Below, one piece after another: positions 1-11,510 of a stretch of 64,000 nucleotides of DNA. The DNA lies in assembly GCA_004352715.1 (NCBI GenBank), contig SCFE01000068.1:1023164-1087163 (forward strand), in the 5' to 3' direction. Position numbers and translations under genes: made by a program. Source of the stretch: Hofstenia miamia. Its lineage: Eukaryota; Xenacoelomorpha; Acoela. The notes beneath the pieces were generated by a model. That model saw only the letters and a list, made by a program, of their open reading frames with translations. It was not told the origin of the DNA and did no database searches. Position 1 is the first letter of the stretch. Every line of letters begins with the position of its first letter.

Positions 1-31
1 TATATATATGCTAATATTTCAGTAAAAATTA

Positions 32-85
32 GCGCTTTGTCAGACAAAGCGCCATATTTTAGCATTTCTAAGAGGACAAAGCGCC
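32..85. repeat. GCGCTTTGTC palindrome and repeated AAAGCGCC motifs
   Basis: A perfect 10-bp inverted repeat with a one-base spacer lies at 32-52 (GCGCTTTGTC A GACAAAGCGC). The right arm recurs at 75-85, and weaker copies lie at 788-798 (GAGAAAGCGCC) and 820-830 (CACAAAGTGCC). Motifs at both ends of an 800-bp stretch suggest sub-terminal repeats of a small non-autonomous transposon, but no transposase or target duplication was found. Confidence 0.4.
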
Positions 86-837
86 TGAATTGAGGATATA
101 TGTGTGTTTGTATTATAAAATAAATATTGGATCAATGAAAAAAAGTTTTGCAAAATTCAATAAGATTTCAGAGCAATTTATANNNNNNNNNNNNNNNNNN
201 NNNNNNNNNCACTTAGGAATGGATAAATTTTAAACGAACAAAGGTATTAGAAATCATTTGTGACTAATAAAAACATGAATATTTTTCCAAAAATTTGAAA
301 GTAAGCAACGCTGCAATCTACTGATTTAACCATCTGATGAATTTTTTTATTTGTCGCCTTCCCAAAACGAAAAAAAATTATATAGATTATTATTGCAATA
401 CTTTAATGAAAGTTCATGTTTTCTGGTCAATGAGATCTTCTGAATCTCGTCAAAAAATGAAAAGGCACAAGGGAAAAATAATAAATAAACCTACAATTGA
501 TATTAGAGTTTACAAGAACTGTTGTTTTAACTTTGGTTACTACACATTTGTCATTAGCTAAGTAGAGGTTTTTTGTTTTAATTTAGTGCTTAAAAGTGTT
601 AATACAGCTTTGAAATGAAATGTCCAACCCTATTCATTTATGAATATATTATATTTGGTGTTTTTACACTGATAAAAGCTGTTCTTACAGCCAGTTTATG
701 CGCTTCATGTGTGTAAAAATATTTTTATATACAGAAAATGAAGTTTCTTTAGCAAAATGAACCATAATATTTTTTTACTGTTTTACTGAGAAAGCGCCAA
801 TATAATTTTCTTGTATATTCACAAAGTGCCTGATATA

Positions 838-840
<3 letters not shown>
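86..840. other. No recognisable gene; 27-N gap at 183-209
   Basis: AT-rich sequence with a short assembly gap. A 74-codon plus frame at 337-561 matches nothing I know and looks like a chance frame. The AAAGCGCC-type motifs at 788 and 820 are the only structure seen. Confidence 0.6.

Positions 841-873
<33 letters not shown>
841..873. repeat. (AT)n microsatellite
   Basis: Perfect AT dinucleotide run directly outside the left terminal repeat of the Penelope-like element. A second run at 2523-2545 lies outside the right one, so the element sits between AT runs. Confidence 0.9.
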
Positions 874-875
<2 letters not shown>

Positions 876-926
876 TCGGTTTTGATTCGAAAATCATCAT
901 CAGAATACAAAATTTGTGAGAATAAT
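871..926 (-). repeat. Left terminal inverted repeat of Penelope-like element
   Basis: On the minus strand this repeat carries CTGATGA (903-897), then an inverted repeat GATT-TTCG-AATC (895-884), then AAAAC. This resembles a hammerhead ribozyme core (CUGAUGA, stem II, GAAA) with G changed to A in the last box. Terminal hammerheads are known from Penelope-like elements. Stems I and III were not resolved. Confidence 0.55.
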
Positions 927-999
927 ATTTACAATATACTACAGTAAGATTTAATGATTTTCCTGCCCTTAAAATAAACTTAATATGCTCATATATTAC

Positions 1000-2180
1000 T
1001 TTGTTGCTTGTTCAAAAATTGATCTTTGTTATGGTTCTGAATTATTTAAGCTTCTGCAATCTTTGCATTGGGTGTTTTCAGTATTATATTAAAATTGCTC
1101 TTTTAGCATGATGTTGATGCATATATATTTCTGACATTAGATTATCTGATAGATGTTCATTGATTCTAGTTAGAAAGTTGCGATAGTTTCCCAGATGTAA
1201 AAAATATGGCATTCTTCACAATTGTGCTTAAAAAGTGTGAGAAAACTAGCATTTTTTAAGAAGATCTTTGTTTTTAAAAATATCTGACGTTTTCTTTGTT
1301 GCAAAATTGGTGTTAACTTAGTTAATTTTAATTGCATATTAATGGTCTTAATCCGTGCTATTAAAAGATTTTGATGGTCCTCATTATTTGGAAATTTCCA
1401 ATATATTGGTATTTTATCTTCATCATTAGCTTGGTTACTTTAAGATGAGAGCTTGGTCAACAATATTGTCAATCAATTTTTGTGGATAGCCGTTCTTTTT
1501 AAATATTTCAGGTAATTCAGTTATTGATTCAATCATGTTATTATAATTTGAAGAAATTTTAATAATTCGATTTAATAAGCACTTAATGCTGTTTATCTTG
1601 TACATTGGGTCACAAAAAAATTGATAAGGAATGTATAAAGTGGTAGTTGATATCTTGTGATACATCTTTGTTTCATAGTGGTGTTGGTTCAATGTTATTG
1701 TTACATCTAGAAAATTTAGACAGCAATTTAGTTCTTATTCTATTGTAAATTGTATTTCAGGTAATCATTCATTAAAAAATTGCATTAATTTTTTCTAAAT
1801 TTTCTTTATCTTCAAAGATATTAAATATGTCATCAACGTATCCGAAATATACCAGTGGTTTATTAATCTTTGGTGTTTTAATTTCATTTTCAATTATATC
1901 CATGGAAATTTAGCCATGGAAGGACCTAATGGCGATCCACATTTTCCTACCGTCAGTTTGTTCGTAGATAGTTCCATTAAAAATGAATTTCACATTGAGA
2001 CACGCTATGTTTAACAACTTCCTTAAAGTAGCATGGGATATGGAAATTTCATGCTCTGGTATTAAATTCAAAATGCTATTAATGGTTTTATTCACAGAGA
2101 TAATTGTAAAGAGGGATTTTACATCAAAACTTACCATGTATTTACTTTTATATACGTATGCTTTCAAAATCATTCTCTAA
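1000..2180 (-). pseudogene. Penelope-like RT and GIY-YIG endonuclease, degraded
   Basis: At 1910-2173 the minus strand encodes SFDVKSLFT followed by a FNGTIYEQTDG-type stretch, the Penelope-like RT signature around the first catalytic Asp. At about 1800-1870 a YVDD-like box (YFGYVDDIF) can be read after a frameshift. 1435-1692 continues the RT/thumb. At about 1130-1240 two overlapping frames give the pattern C-x2-C-x2-FYI followed by RNFLTRINEH, typical of the GIY-YIG nuclease domain. Frameshifts and stops separate the pieces. Retrotransposition would use RT plus the nuclease for target priming; this copy cannot do so. Confidence 0.8.
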
Positions 2181-2444
2181 CTTATTGAGAAAATCAAAAG
2201 TAAATTGTAGTTTGATGGAATGTACATTTTCATTAACTTATCTAACCATTTCAAAAGTTTATAAATAGAGGAAATAATCAGAGGTTTCAAATGAGAACAT
2301 CCAATACGAAGATTGCAGAAGCTTTAAAAATTAAGAACCATAACAATGATCAATTTTTTGAACAAGCAACAAAGTAATTTGAGCACATTTTAAAAATTTT
2401 AAGTGCCTGACAATTTCAACATCGTTAAATTTTAGTGTAGAATA

Positions 2445-2505
2445 TTATACATATTGTTCCCACAAATTTTGTATTCTGATGATTTTCAAATCGAAACTGG
2501 TTAAC
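2445..2505 (+). repeat. Right terminal inverted repeat of Penelope-like element
   Basis: Complement of 871-926 with a few changes. Carries CTGATGA at 2476-2482 and GAAAC at 2493-2497, the two conserved boxes of a hammerhead core, but the intervening stem II is three bases shorter than in the left copy and pairs poorly. Confidence 0.6.
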
Positions 2506-2522
2506 ATTGAATTGAGCACAAT

Positions 2523-2545
2523 ATTATATATATATATATATATAA
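2523..2545. repeat. (AT)n microsatellite
   Basis: Perfect AT run between the right end of the Penelope-like element and the LDLa exon. Confidence 0.9.
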
Positions 2546-2566
2546 TGAAAATCAAAAATTATTTGA

Positions 2567-3094
2567 CTAAGACTTACAGGCACACACAAACCCATTGCAT
2601 TCATCGCAAGTTTCATTGCAGGCATTATCATTATTGCAATTGTTGAAACCTACAGAGCTGCATGTTTGTCTGTATGTTATTGTTCCATCATTCTCAACCA
2701 GTACTTTACAAGGTTTCTTTCCCAGAGGACATCCAAAAATGTTTTCACAATTTGATTCATGAGAACATTCCACAAACGTAGGGTAATCACAGTTTTCTTC
2801 ATCTTCATTATTTGGACAATCAGAAACCCTATTACAGATTAACCATTCTGAAATACAAATCCTTTTGTTTGAAGGGCATTGAATTTTGCTATGTTCACAG
2901 ACTAAATAATATTCATCTTCTTCATAAAGACAATCAGGGTTCCCATCATTGACACGGTCTAGAGGCAAACACATCTCCCCACACATGAATGAATCGGAAC
3001 AGTTACTACAGCCTATTCCAACGTTGTACATGTCGCAGGAAAGAGAAAGGGGAATTGCAAAGTGGGCTATTACAACTACCGTCAGCATATCCAT
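2567..3094 (-). CDS. Secreted cysteine-rich protein with one LDL-receptor class A domain (probable first coding exon)
   Basis: An uninterrupted 175-codon frame, cysteine-rich, starting at an ATG preceded 21 bases upstream by an in-frame TAA. Residues 1-19 form a hydrophobic signal peptide (VVVIAHFAIPLSLS). About residues 73-102 fit an LDL-receptor class A repeat: spaced cysteines with the acidic SDCPNNEDEENC calcium-binding end. More cysteines follow without a family I can name. Near its 3' end the coding strand reads CCT|GTAAGT (donor at 2577-2572), so the exon probably ends at 2578 and the last two residues plus TAG would be intronic. LDLa modules are usually phase-1 exons, which fits. It is the only non-transposon-like coding sequence seen here. 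Partner exons were not located. Confidence 0.7.
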   Translation of the reverse strand: MDMLTVVVIAHFAIPLSLSCDMYNVGIGCSNCSDSFMCGEMCLPLDRVNDGNPDCLYEEDEYYLVCEHSKIQCPSNKRICISEWLICNRVSDCPNNEDEENCDYPTFVECSHESNCENIFGCPLGKKPCKVLVENDGTITYRQTCSSVGFNNCNNDNACNETCDECNGFVCACKS

Positions 3095-3955
3095 TAGGAA
3101 TAAATGAAAAAGTTAGTTAAAAGTAACTGATTATTGGCCAGTTATTTATAAATTATCAATTGGAAAGGCATTAAAAGTTAGTACAAATAAAACCCTTGGA
3201 TATTGCTAACATTAACAACAAGTATCACTTGAAAGTGTTTGAGAGTTGAGCTGTTCACCTTAATTAGTTTTCCATTAATCACATCTACGTTTATTGTTTC
3301 TACACTGTTGATGTGACTTTGTTCATTTATTGGTCGAAAAACAGGAATGAAAATTATTGATCAGCGCACATTTTGTTATATCAAAGATCTTACTTCTGAA
3401 GCAACATTTGAAATGCTTGTGTGATCTTCTCAGCATTAACAATTATTCAATCATAAAGCATTAGTTATTTTGAAATAGGATGTTTCACAAACAAATTTTT
3501 GATATTCTTATGAATTCAAAATATCTGAAGAATTTATGACATTATTTTCATATCCATGGGAACTAAGCTTTAACATTTCTGATATTCATAGTGAATGTTG
3601 TGCTAGTAATTTAAGGAAAGGTAACTGATTTCAATAGCCATGGTTTTTTTGAGGATATAGAAATAGAAATTCATTCAATTTACTGACTCTTACTAGAGTT
3701 TTTCCAAATGTTGGTGTATCTATAGTAATAGAGTAATTATCTTTGTAGTAAATTATGAAAACTTGGAGACATTCCAATCTGCAGTGGACTCTAGTGCAGA
3801 TTACGATCTAAGTATTTCATTTTCAGGCCCGTAGCAAGCCTAAAAGCTTAGGTAGTCAAAGCAAAGCAATACAAATTCATTTGTTTAAGATTATTACAAT
3901 TTTTTTCTTTGTAATTTTCATTGATATTAATAACATTATCATAAAATTTCCTAAA

Positions 3956-3960
<5 letters not shown>
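3095..3960. other. No gene recognised upstream of the LDLa exon
   Basis: AT-rich non-coding sequence without long frames or repeats that I can identify. It would hold the promoter of the minus-strand LDLa gene, but no clear core element stands out. Confidence 0.5.
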
Positions 3961-3986
<26 letters not shown>

Positions 3987-4115
3987 NNNNNNNNNNNNNN
4001 NNNNNNNNNNNNNNNNNNNNNNNNNNNNNNNNNNNNNNNNNNNNNNNNNNNNNNNNNNNNNNNNNNNNNNNNNNNNNNNNNNNNNNNNNNNNNNNNNNNN
4101 ATATATATATATATG
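3961..4115. repeat. (AT)n microsatellite with 114-N gap
   Basis: AT dinucleotides run into N at 3987-4100 and continue to about 4115. The frames that appear to cross it are artefacts of N translation. Confidence 0.95.
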
Positions 4116-4996
4116 TATTGTATTCAATGCAACTGCATAGTACATATCAGAGTTGCAACAGGGCGGTGATTCCATGCCGGGCCCGTCATAGCCAAAACTA
4201 TTATAAGATTTTTGTAAATAAAAAAACTAAACATATAATTGAAAATACTAAAATGAAAACATTTTTGCATTAACTACACTTTTTAACAATAAAATTAACT
4301 CGTGGTGGCATCAAAAGTGATCGGCTTCAAAACAGGATGTGTCCACTGCTGGAAAAGGTTTTTAATTGAAATTTTTAAATTGTTATTAGTTGTATTGCAA
4401 TTTTAATAATAAATATTTGTTTATGGTACATATCATATAAAAATGCTACGAATTTATGCAGCATTCTCCTCTCAAACATGCAATTATAACCCAGTGTATT
4501 GTCTAAGTAATATATAGCTTACGCTGGGAGACGTAAAGTATAAATGAAATTGATTGGTGCTTGCTATTTCTTAGACATTTTTTGAGTTAATTGTAACTAT
4601 TGTCGCTGTGGATTTACTTTTTAATGTAATTGAATATAATAGTTGATATAATATTTTAATATAAGAGAATGCATATTAATAACATTTTGAACAATTCTAG
4701 ACAGGTTGCGCAGAAATTTCAGATCCCGGGTAAGCTTCATTTTCAATTTTACGGCCTAAGCCCGGCCCCTTCGAAGTCTTGCCCGAGTACAACTCTGGTA
4801 CATATTATTCACAAGAAGCAGAGCTCAGTTATTGTCTTATGCATTATAAAACTAGAAGTTCATAATATTATATGAAACAGAATATTGTTAGTTTAAATTT
4901 TCAGCCTCAGCTTTTTTATACGGATTCTACAATGTTATTGCCACCTTGCGATATTTAACAATCCATGTAATAGCGATTTCGTATTAAATCAATGTC
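4116..4996. other. No recognisable gene
   Basis: Non-coding, AT-rich. A 68-codon plus frame at 4669-4875 has no familiar motif. Confidence 0.5.
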
Positions 4997-5570
4997 TGAT
5001 AGTAGTCATTTTTAAATCTGACTCCTACTATGCCAGAATTTTGCCACATGTGGTGTAATTTCATATCTATTTGCACGTTATCCTCCAATCAAAAATGTAT
5101 TGATAGAGCTTTGCTATTCAATAAATATGTTGGTAGTCATTTTAAAATCTGACTACCTCAAGATTCCCAATTTCGCCACAAGTGGCGTTGTATATTTACA
5201 GTATTCTCCACCAAACAGATATGTGTGAAGAAGCAACAAGTGTGCAGAAAGGGCTTATGCTATTAGATATATATATGCGGTAGTAGGCATTTTAAATTCT
5301 GACTACATCACAATTCACAATTTTGCCGCGTATGGCGTACAAATGATCAATTGGTGAGGAAATATGAAGTTCACATTTTTGCCTGCTCTTAAACAAAATT
5401 GGATTTTTTTTGAATTTCTATTAAGGCAATGAATTTTCACTATGAACTATAATTTTAATATACTTCAATAGAACAATCAATTATAATCTGAGGAAGTAAA
5501 ATTGAGATTGTATCCTTCTATTTATTATTATTTATGGTAGTCACTGACTACCTGACTGCCATGTATGCTA
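4997..5570 (+). repeat. Degenerate ~140-bp tandem repeats with two hairpins each
   Basis: Three copies start at about 4997, 5131 and 5279, and a partial fourth at 5535. Each begins with an inverted repeat of the form GTAGTCA...TGACTAC around an AT core and, in the first three, is followed about 20-25 bases later by a second inverted repeat of the GCCAC..GTGGC type (clearest at 5175-5187). Spacing is about 134 and 148 bp. The hairpins are better kept than the sequence between them. Confidence 0.65.
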
Positions 5571-6205
5571 CGGCCTGTTCATTATAGTAAATAATATAAT
5601 ATTATGGTGCTTCAACATACAACCAAGTAAGGTGATTGAAGCAAAGAGGTCAGACCTAGTGGTTGCTGAAAGATTAAACAGTGGGAAAAATCATTGGCAT
5701 AGCAATAGCAAAAGAATATATATGGTAAGGTTTTATAAATATTTGGGTGCTATAAAAAACCATTGGTTGGAGGTGTTCACCAAAAGCAGACCTGCAAGCT
5801 AATTTCAACCTTTTGCATTCTTTTTTGAACAAGAATCAGATTAATGAACATCTCAAAGTTTCCTAATTTTAGAGTATAATTGGAGTAAGTAAGAAAGTAC
5901 AAGATAGGTGTAGGGTTGAAATGTAATGTGATAAAAGTAAGGACCATTCCTTTGTGAAATCCATGTTGAGTCACAATGTTGTTTATTACGTAAGACTAAT
6001 ATTATTGAGTTATCACTAAAATAATATATTATTTACTTCCATATCAAAATATCAAAATTCATGGAGTTTATTGCCATAATTAAATCTAATAGTGTGAAAC
6101 AGCTACAATTTTTGTAAGATACTTTAGACTTATTTTGCTACAAATGGAAGAAAAGTTTGTCTTGTGTGCTATGATCACTATGAAGCCTAAATTTTTATGC
6201 AGTAA
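5571..6205. other. No recognisable gene
   Basis: AT-rich; no repeat or coding signal I can support. Confidence 0.5.
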
Positions 6206-6425
6206 TGTAACATCCTCCACCTAGCTTATTACGCCGTGTCTGATTACTGATAATGAGTGCTTAGTAATTCGCGGGTGAGGTGTTACCACATTGTCGAACC
6301 ATCAGACTATCCTCTATTATTAACTAGTTATGTTAATAAAATGATTGAGTATTCACTATCACTGTTTAGGTGACGAATTGGTCTGATGTTTCCTCTTTTG
6401 TTCTTCTGTGGGCCACTGTCAATAG
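6206..6425 (-). repeat. Fragment of a TGTAAC-type Gypsy LTR
   Basis: Closely matches the first 220 bases of the LTR that starts at 27554 (shared TGTAACATCCTCCACC start, the GCGGGTGAGG block and the CTTCTGTGGGCCACTG block). The rest of the LTR is missing, so this is a truncated relic of the E/F family. Confidence 0.8.
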
Positions 6426-8159
6426 TTAATTGGTAAATGTGAATAAAAATTTTTTAAGAAATGGGAGATTAACAAAATTGGATGATTTGTTGATTTCAAG
6501 TTCTGAATTGCTAAATATCCCTAAAACCCAATTAAAGACTATTTCTCCATTTTTTATGAATAAAATAAAAACATTGGAGAGGCAATTTCCATTCTTGGAG
6601 AATTTAATGTCAAACTGTTTAAACATTTCAGATGCAGTAAAACATATATGTTACTATTTTCATTTTTGATAGTACGCAGTTTAGCATCAACTAGAGATTA
6701 CAATGTAGTGGACTAATTCATTACTGATCCTACAAAAAAAATTATGCTTAGAGATCATAATCTTTGTATTTAAATTAGTTACGCAAAATCAAGAAGCATC
6801 AACAACTTATACAATTTTCAGAGTCTTTAGCAAATCTGAACAAGAAAACTTCAAAAGAATTTGTGTAATAGCTCCCTTGACTAAATTTTCATTATGCATT
6901 CAATGATGACATTTGTTCAAATGAAAACTAAATATGCTCTTTCAGCTAAATAGAGTCATTAGTGAAAGTCGTTATAGTTAACAATGAGCCTCAAATTAGA
7001 ATTTACAAACATGGAAAATTTCATGAAATAAGTGGAACTATATTAATCATGTGATTTCATTAAACAGCCAGGTCTTTCTATTTCTATTGAGGATCTATTA
7101 AGCAAGACCAAAAACCAGTTTTCAGAATATATATATACAAGCAAAAGAATATCACTTGAAATCTTGAAGCAAAATATAACTATTTAACTCTTCTAATTAC
7201 AATAATTTTTCATCAAAAATTAATCCTATATATTTATTGGCACTGTATTTCTTCTCCATATTATATTAAAATAAAGTTATAATGTTATGGATTTTAAAAT
7301 TTTGAAATATTATTCAATAAACTACAGGCTTAGCATTTTAGTAATCTACTTTATTGATGTGCATGATTGAAAACTGAACATGAAAGAAGAGACAGTCCTC
7401 TATTATTGGATGTTTTTAGATTTTGGATATCTATATTAATTAGAAAGTTATAAGTGCCTAAAATTTCAAAAATTATAAGGCTGCTTAAATTCAACATTTG
7501 TTTAGATAAAATATAGCTATTTCATGAAATCTTCCTTAAATTGAATGATTAGGGAATAATGCAAGGAAATGTGAAAGGAAAAAGCTTGTGAAAATAATTA
7601 TTTTCATTAATTTGAGAATCATTGAAATGAATTCCTATTAGCATTTAGCTAATGTGTTTATTATAGCAAACTTTGAACTTCAAAATGTTTTCTCTAATAT
7701 TGTTAAGATTAACAAAAGTGTTTAACTGGTTAATTTGTACTCTAAATTATAACAATTTGTAGGGCAAAAAACAAATTGAAAACATATTACAATCACATAG
7801 AGAAATATTCTAATTGATCATCCTACAATTTGCCCAAGTACTATTAAAAACATGAGATATGTATGTCAAGCCACCTTAAGTTTGTACAATTTTCATTAAT
7901 TTTTTACCCCTTTCCTATTGATTTGAATATTAAAAACTTGCATTAATATTTTGGATTCCATGGACAATCAATTTCATGTATGCAGTCACTCAAATTTCCA
8001 AATTTCCTTTACCCTATTGTTTTACTTAATATGAAAGGGTATATCCATATAGAATATTTTGTAAATTATTTACATAATGCCATTTTTTATTTACATAATA
8101 CACAAACTTTATTTGTTTCTAAACAATATTTAAAATCTTCATTTGTTTTTTTTTAGCTT
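6426..8159. other. Mostly empty; one open frame of 79 codons at 6430-6669
   Basis: The plus frame at 6430-6669 begins right after the LTR fragment and is rich in Leu, Asn and Lys. I do not recognise it, and a 66-codon frame overlaps it on the other strand, so it may be chance. The remainder is AT-rich without identifiable features. Confidence 0.35.
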
Positions 8160-10020
8160 TTGTTCTTCCCTTCAAAGTATTTTTACTTTAATCATTAATT
8201 TTATATAAATACATTTTGCTCCTCAAAGCAATGAATTGTTCTGAATATATTCTTTGAGGCATCTCAATTTTAAAATATCCAGGTTTATTTTTAAATCTTT
8301 TATTAAATAATTCATAATCATCATTAAGTGTCTTGAAATCATTTATTACATCTTTTCTTTTTATTTTCAAAATGAAACTGTCTGTATCTATGTAGTTTAG
8401 AAATATATTATTTTCACCAAAATGGTTGCTAGTCATCATAATGATTATACATTAAGAGCTTTAATAGTTTTAGCACTGTTTTAGTACCAACATACATTGG
8501 TTTATCAAAATCAAATCTAGTTTGTGGTAATAATATACCTGAAAAATCATCAAAATCAGAATGCATTCTAGGTTCTAATTTGCTTTGCTCCTTAGTTAAT
8601 TTTTCAGCAGCCTCAGTTATATTGAAAATTTTTATGTTAATCTGTCCTCAATTATTTTCCCAACTTTTTCAAAAAAAGCATTATTTGATAGTTTCAAAAA
8701 CTATTTTCCAAAACTATTTTTGCCTTTGACCTCATATTGGTGTTATGATCAATATATGAATGAAACACTTTTTTGTTTTTAAATAGAATACTTTATCCAC
8801 AGAAGAATTTTCCATACCCATTCATAGATAAAACTTCAACAATTTGTAATGACAAAAGATAATTTTTTATGATATTGATCACAAATATGCCTTAGTGTTG
8901 GCGAAACATCTAGAATAATTTGATTATGATGATCCCTATATTCAGAAGGGTCTGCCTTTCTTTTAACTGGACAAAATGGAAAGTTTTTTGTTTTATTTCT
9001 GAATTTATTCAAATAATTTAAGCCACAATCAATAAAATATCCAATAGGATGATTATCAGAAGTTCTGATTATTTTCTCAATTAGACTACATTGTTTTATT
9101 CAAATAAACTCATTATTTTCTTCTAATAACATATAATCACTATAAGGAAGGTTTTGTTTCATTGCCCTTCAATATAAATTATTTGTGTCATTATACAAAA
9201 TTTTAATTTCAACTGTTAATTTAATATATTCAATCTGCCACTATAGAACTAATTCTATCTGAATATTTTGTTGAATTGAAAGTACAAGATCAGGACTCTT
9301 CAAATAATCCAGTGCAATATTTGTGAATTTTAATCCACATTGCCAAGTAAATCTAGGTAATGAATATGCATGGACTTAAACCATATTTTTCATTACCAAG
9401 TTTAAAAAATTTTTTAAAAAGATCTTGTAATAACAAGTCATCAACTTTTAAATACAACATTGTCAATTCCTTTCCAAATTTAATATCATACTTTTTTATT
9501 ATTTTGTTAGTTCTTTCTATTTCATATTCAGTTGTAGTCTTTTAATTTAAAGTTGAATATTAGTCTGATTTTTTATCTCAAAGTTTTTCATAAGATTCAA
9601 AACTATCAAAAAATTCACATAGATGGGCTAATTTAGATTGTATAAGTTCACATTCACCAAAATAGTTTTTAGAATGGGTTTTTGCTTGAGAATTATTTAA
9701 TGATGATGGAAGAAATCTGAAATAATCCAAAAACATATACAACTATTTTGTACAGAAATATATTTTCTTCAGTTTTACATAAGGGTTTTATAATCAACTT
9801 TTCTTTGTATTCAAATAATTCATTGAAAAATAAATGTGAATCATATCATGAATAATTAATAAATTAAAAAGATACAAAAGTCATTTGTTGTCTTTGAGAA
9901 ATTAAGTTTCAACAATTACAATTGGAACCTGTATATGTACCTTTTAAGTGACAATGATCTCTTACTAGGTTTTAATTCTCAATTTCCTTAGTGATTTTCC
10001 TGGAAATTTGATGTTAAAAG
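8160..10020 (-). pseudogene. Polinton protein-primed DNA polymerase B, degraded
   Basis: Read on the minus strand, the fragments follow the order of Polinton PolB: a YLKVDDLLLQDLF stretch (the 'YLktDvlLLadvFe' region) at about 9400-9450, LYNDTNNLY at about 9180-9200 (Asp-x-x-NNLYG motif A region), a 'HPIGYFIDCGL' stretch near 9050, KPMYVGTKTVL near 8500, and YIDTDSF at about 8380-8400 (motif C, two catalytic Asp). The longest open piece is 8188-8439. Many stops and frameshifts separate them. The enzyme would replicate the element from a terminal protein primer; this copy is inactive. Confidence 0.85.
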
Positions 10021-10639
10021 ATAAAGAAAAACTTGTTTTCAAATTCTTTAATTTTTTGAACAAGTTCTTCAAAACTATATTTTCCAAAATAATAGAAGTA
10101 TTTTCATTTACATAGTTCAAGAATATCAGATTTTAAGTACAATCAAATGCAATAGGTAATTGATTACTTAAAATTTCTGTTTTGTCAACCATTTATTTGT
10201 TATTGGAAATGTTATTCAATTCAAATTGTATTTATTTAGCAATTTTTTTATAAATACATATTCTATGTTGATTCTTAGAACTAGGGTATTAAGCCACAAT
10301 TACTGACCACAAAAAACACTTATCACTTTTAAAAGTGCTTAAAATTGAAGAAGATTTAATTGGTATATTAGCATATGTTCTACCCCAAGAAGTTTTGTAC
10401 ATTTTAATATAGGGTGCACACACTATTTAGAGATCCAAATTTTGCCTGCCCTGTGCACACATACCCTAAAATTTCCCACAGCTTACACACTTAAAATATA
10501 TTTTAGAGGAAATTGAGGCAAAAGATTAGTTTGGCTTTCCTCAGGAATGGAAAAGGAAAAGTGTACTGGTTCCATTTATGTCAGCCATGAAAATGCAGCA
10601 ATCCAAAATTTCTTTAAAGTGAACCAAGGCAGGTGCGGA

Positions 10640-11510
10640 GGTGTGGCAGAAAGATGCAGACATGAAAAGTGCACTAACTGCATTAGAAAAGCAATTTCTT
10701 AAAAAATGTTGAGAACATTTTCAAAAACTATCCTGGAAAGTCCATTCACTCAATTTCTAAGGAAATTGAGACCTTATAGGCCTTGATAAGAAAATGTTTA
10801 TCAGATTCTCAAGATAGAGATCCTACAAAATGAGAAAAGGCCAATTATTTACACTCAAGTCAAAGCAGAAACAATTAAACTCTTTTCAAAAGCTTCTCAA
10901 AAGTTGAAACATCTGGTTAAGCATGGCATGCTTTAGTTTTTCCCTCACAAGAAGAACTTTTACCAGGATTGAGTGGTATACAACCAGAACAATCATTGGT
11001 TGTCTATGTGCTCCAAACAAGTTTCAAAAGTGATGTAGACCAAGTTTCCTGCCACTATTATCAGGCTTATTAGAGGATCATGTCAGGCCACCATACATCT
11101 TTCCAAAAGACTTGAAGATCAACACTGAAGAGTACTTAAAAATTTTAGAGACTCACACATTGCCCTGGCTCTGCAATGTAGCTGCTGGAAGGCCATATGT
11201 GTGGCAGCAGGACTCAGCACCCTGCCATACTTTGAGAGCATCACAATTTGGCTAAGCAAACTCTTCTGTGATTTTGTAGCATCTGACATTTGGCCTCCAA
11301 ACCCATCAAACCCTAACCCTAACCCTAATGTGGGGTGCCATTGAGAGACACACAAACAAAATTCTATGCAACACAAAGGATGAATTGATTTCTCAGGTCA
11401 AGAAAGAGTTCAAGAAATTGAAGAAGGTCCAAATCATAAAGACCTGTTCATGGTTCTGAGATCAAATTGAGGCTACTATTGATGCAAATGGTAATTTAAT
11501 TGAATAAATA
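10640..11510 (+). pseudogene. mariner-like transposase, degraded
   Basis: Plus-strand pieces in three frames follow a mariner transposase: a KKNFYQD-like box (first catalytic Asp region) at about 10945, LPWL near 11160, WQQDSAPCHT near 11200 (second Asp region), FVASDIWPPN near 11275 and an IEATIDANGN-like C terminus near 11470. Stops and indels are frequent. At 11309-11328, where mariner proteins have the third catalytic acidic region (SPDLNPLDY-type), the DNA is replaced by three telomere-type repeats. It lies inside the Polinton remnant. The terminal repeats were not identified. Confidence 0.75.
11309..11328. repeat. Interstitial telomere-type repeat (AACCCT)3
   Basis: Three exact copies of the complement of TTAGGG within the mariner coding sequence, exactly where the conserved catalytic segment should be. 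Confidence 0.9.

Larger units (their letters stand above)
871..2505 (-). mobile_element. Penelope-like retroelement with inverted termini
   Basis: About 1.6 kb of minus-strand reverse transcriptase and GIY-YIG endonuclease remnants is bounded by inverted repeats of about 50 bp (871-926 and 2445-2505) that both contain the string cagaatacaaaatttgtg or its complement. (AT)n runs lie just outside both ends. Gene order (RT then C-terminal GIY-YIG) is that of EN-containing Penelope-like elements. The frame has several indels and stops, so this is a dead copy. Confidence 0.8.

Noticed and set aside
3881-4273. ORF across the AT microsatellite
   Set aside because: Made of IY repeats and translated N; no coding content.
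4997-5570. CRISPR-like array
   Set aside because: Animal DNA, repeats of uneven spacing and low identity, no conserved spacer length.
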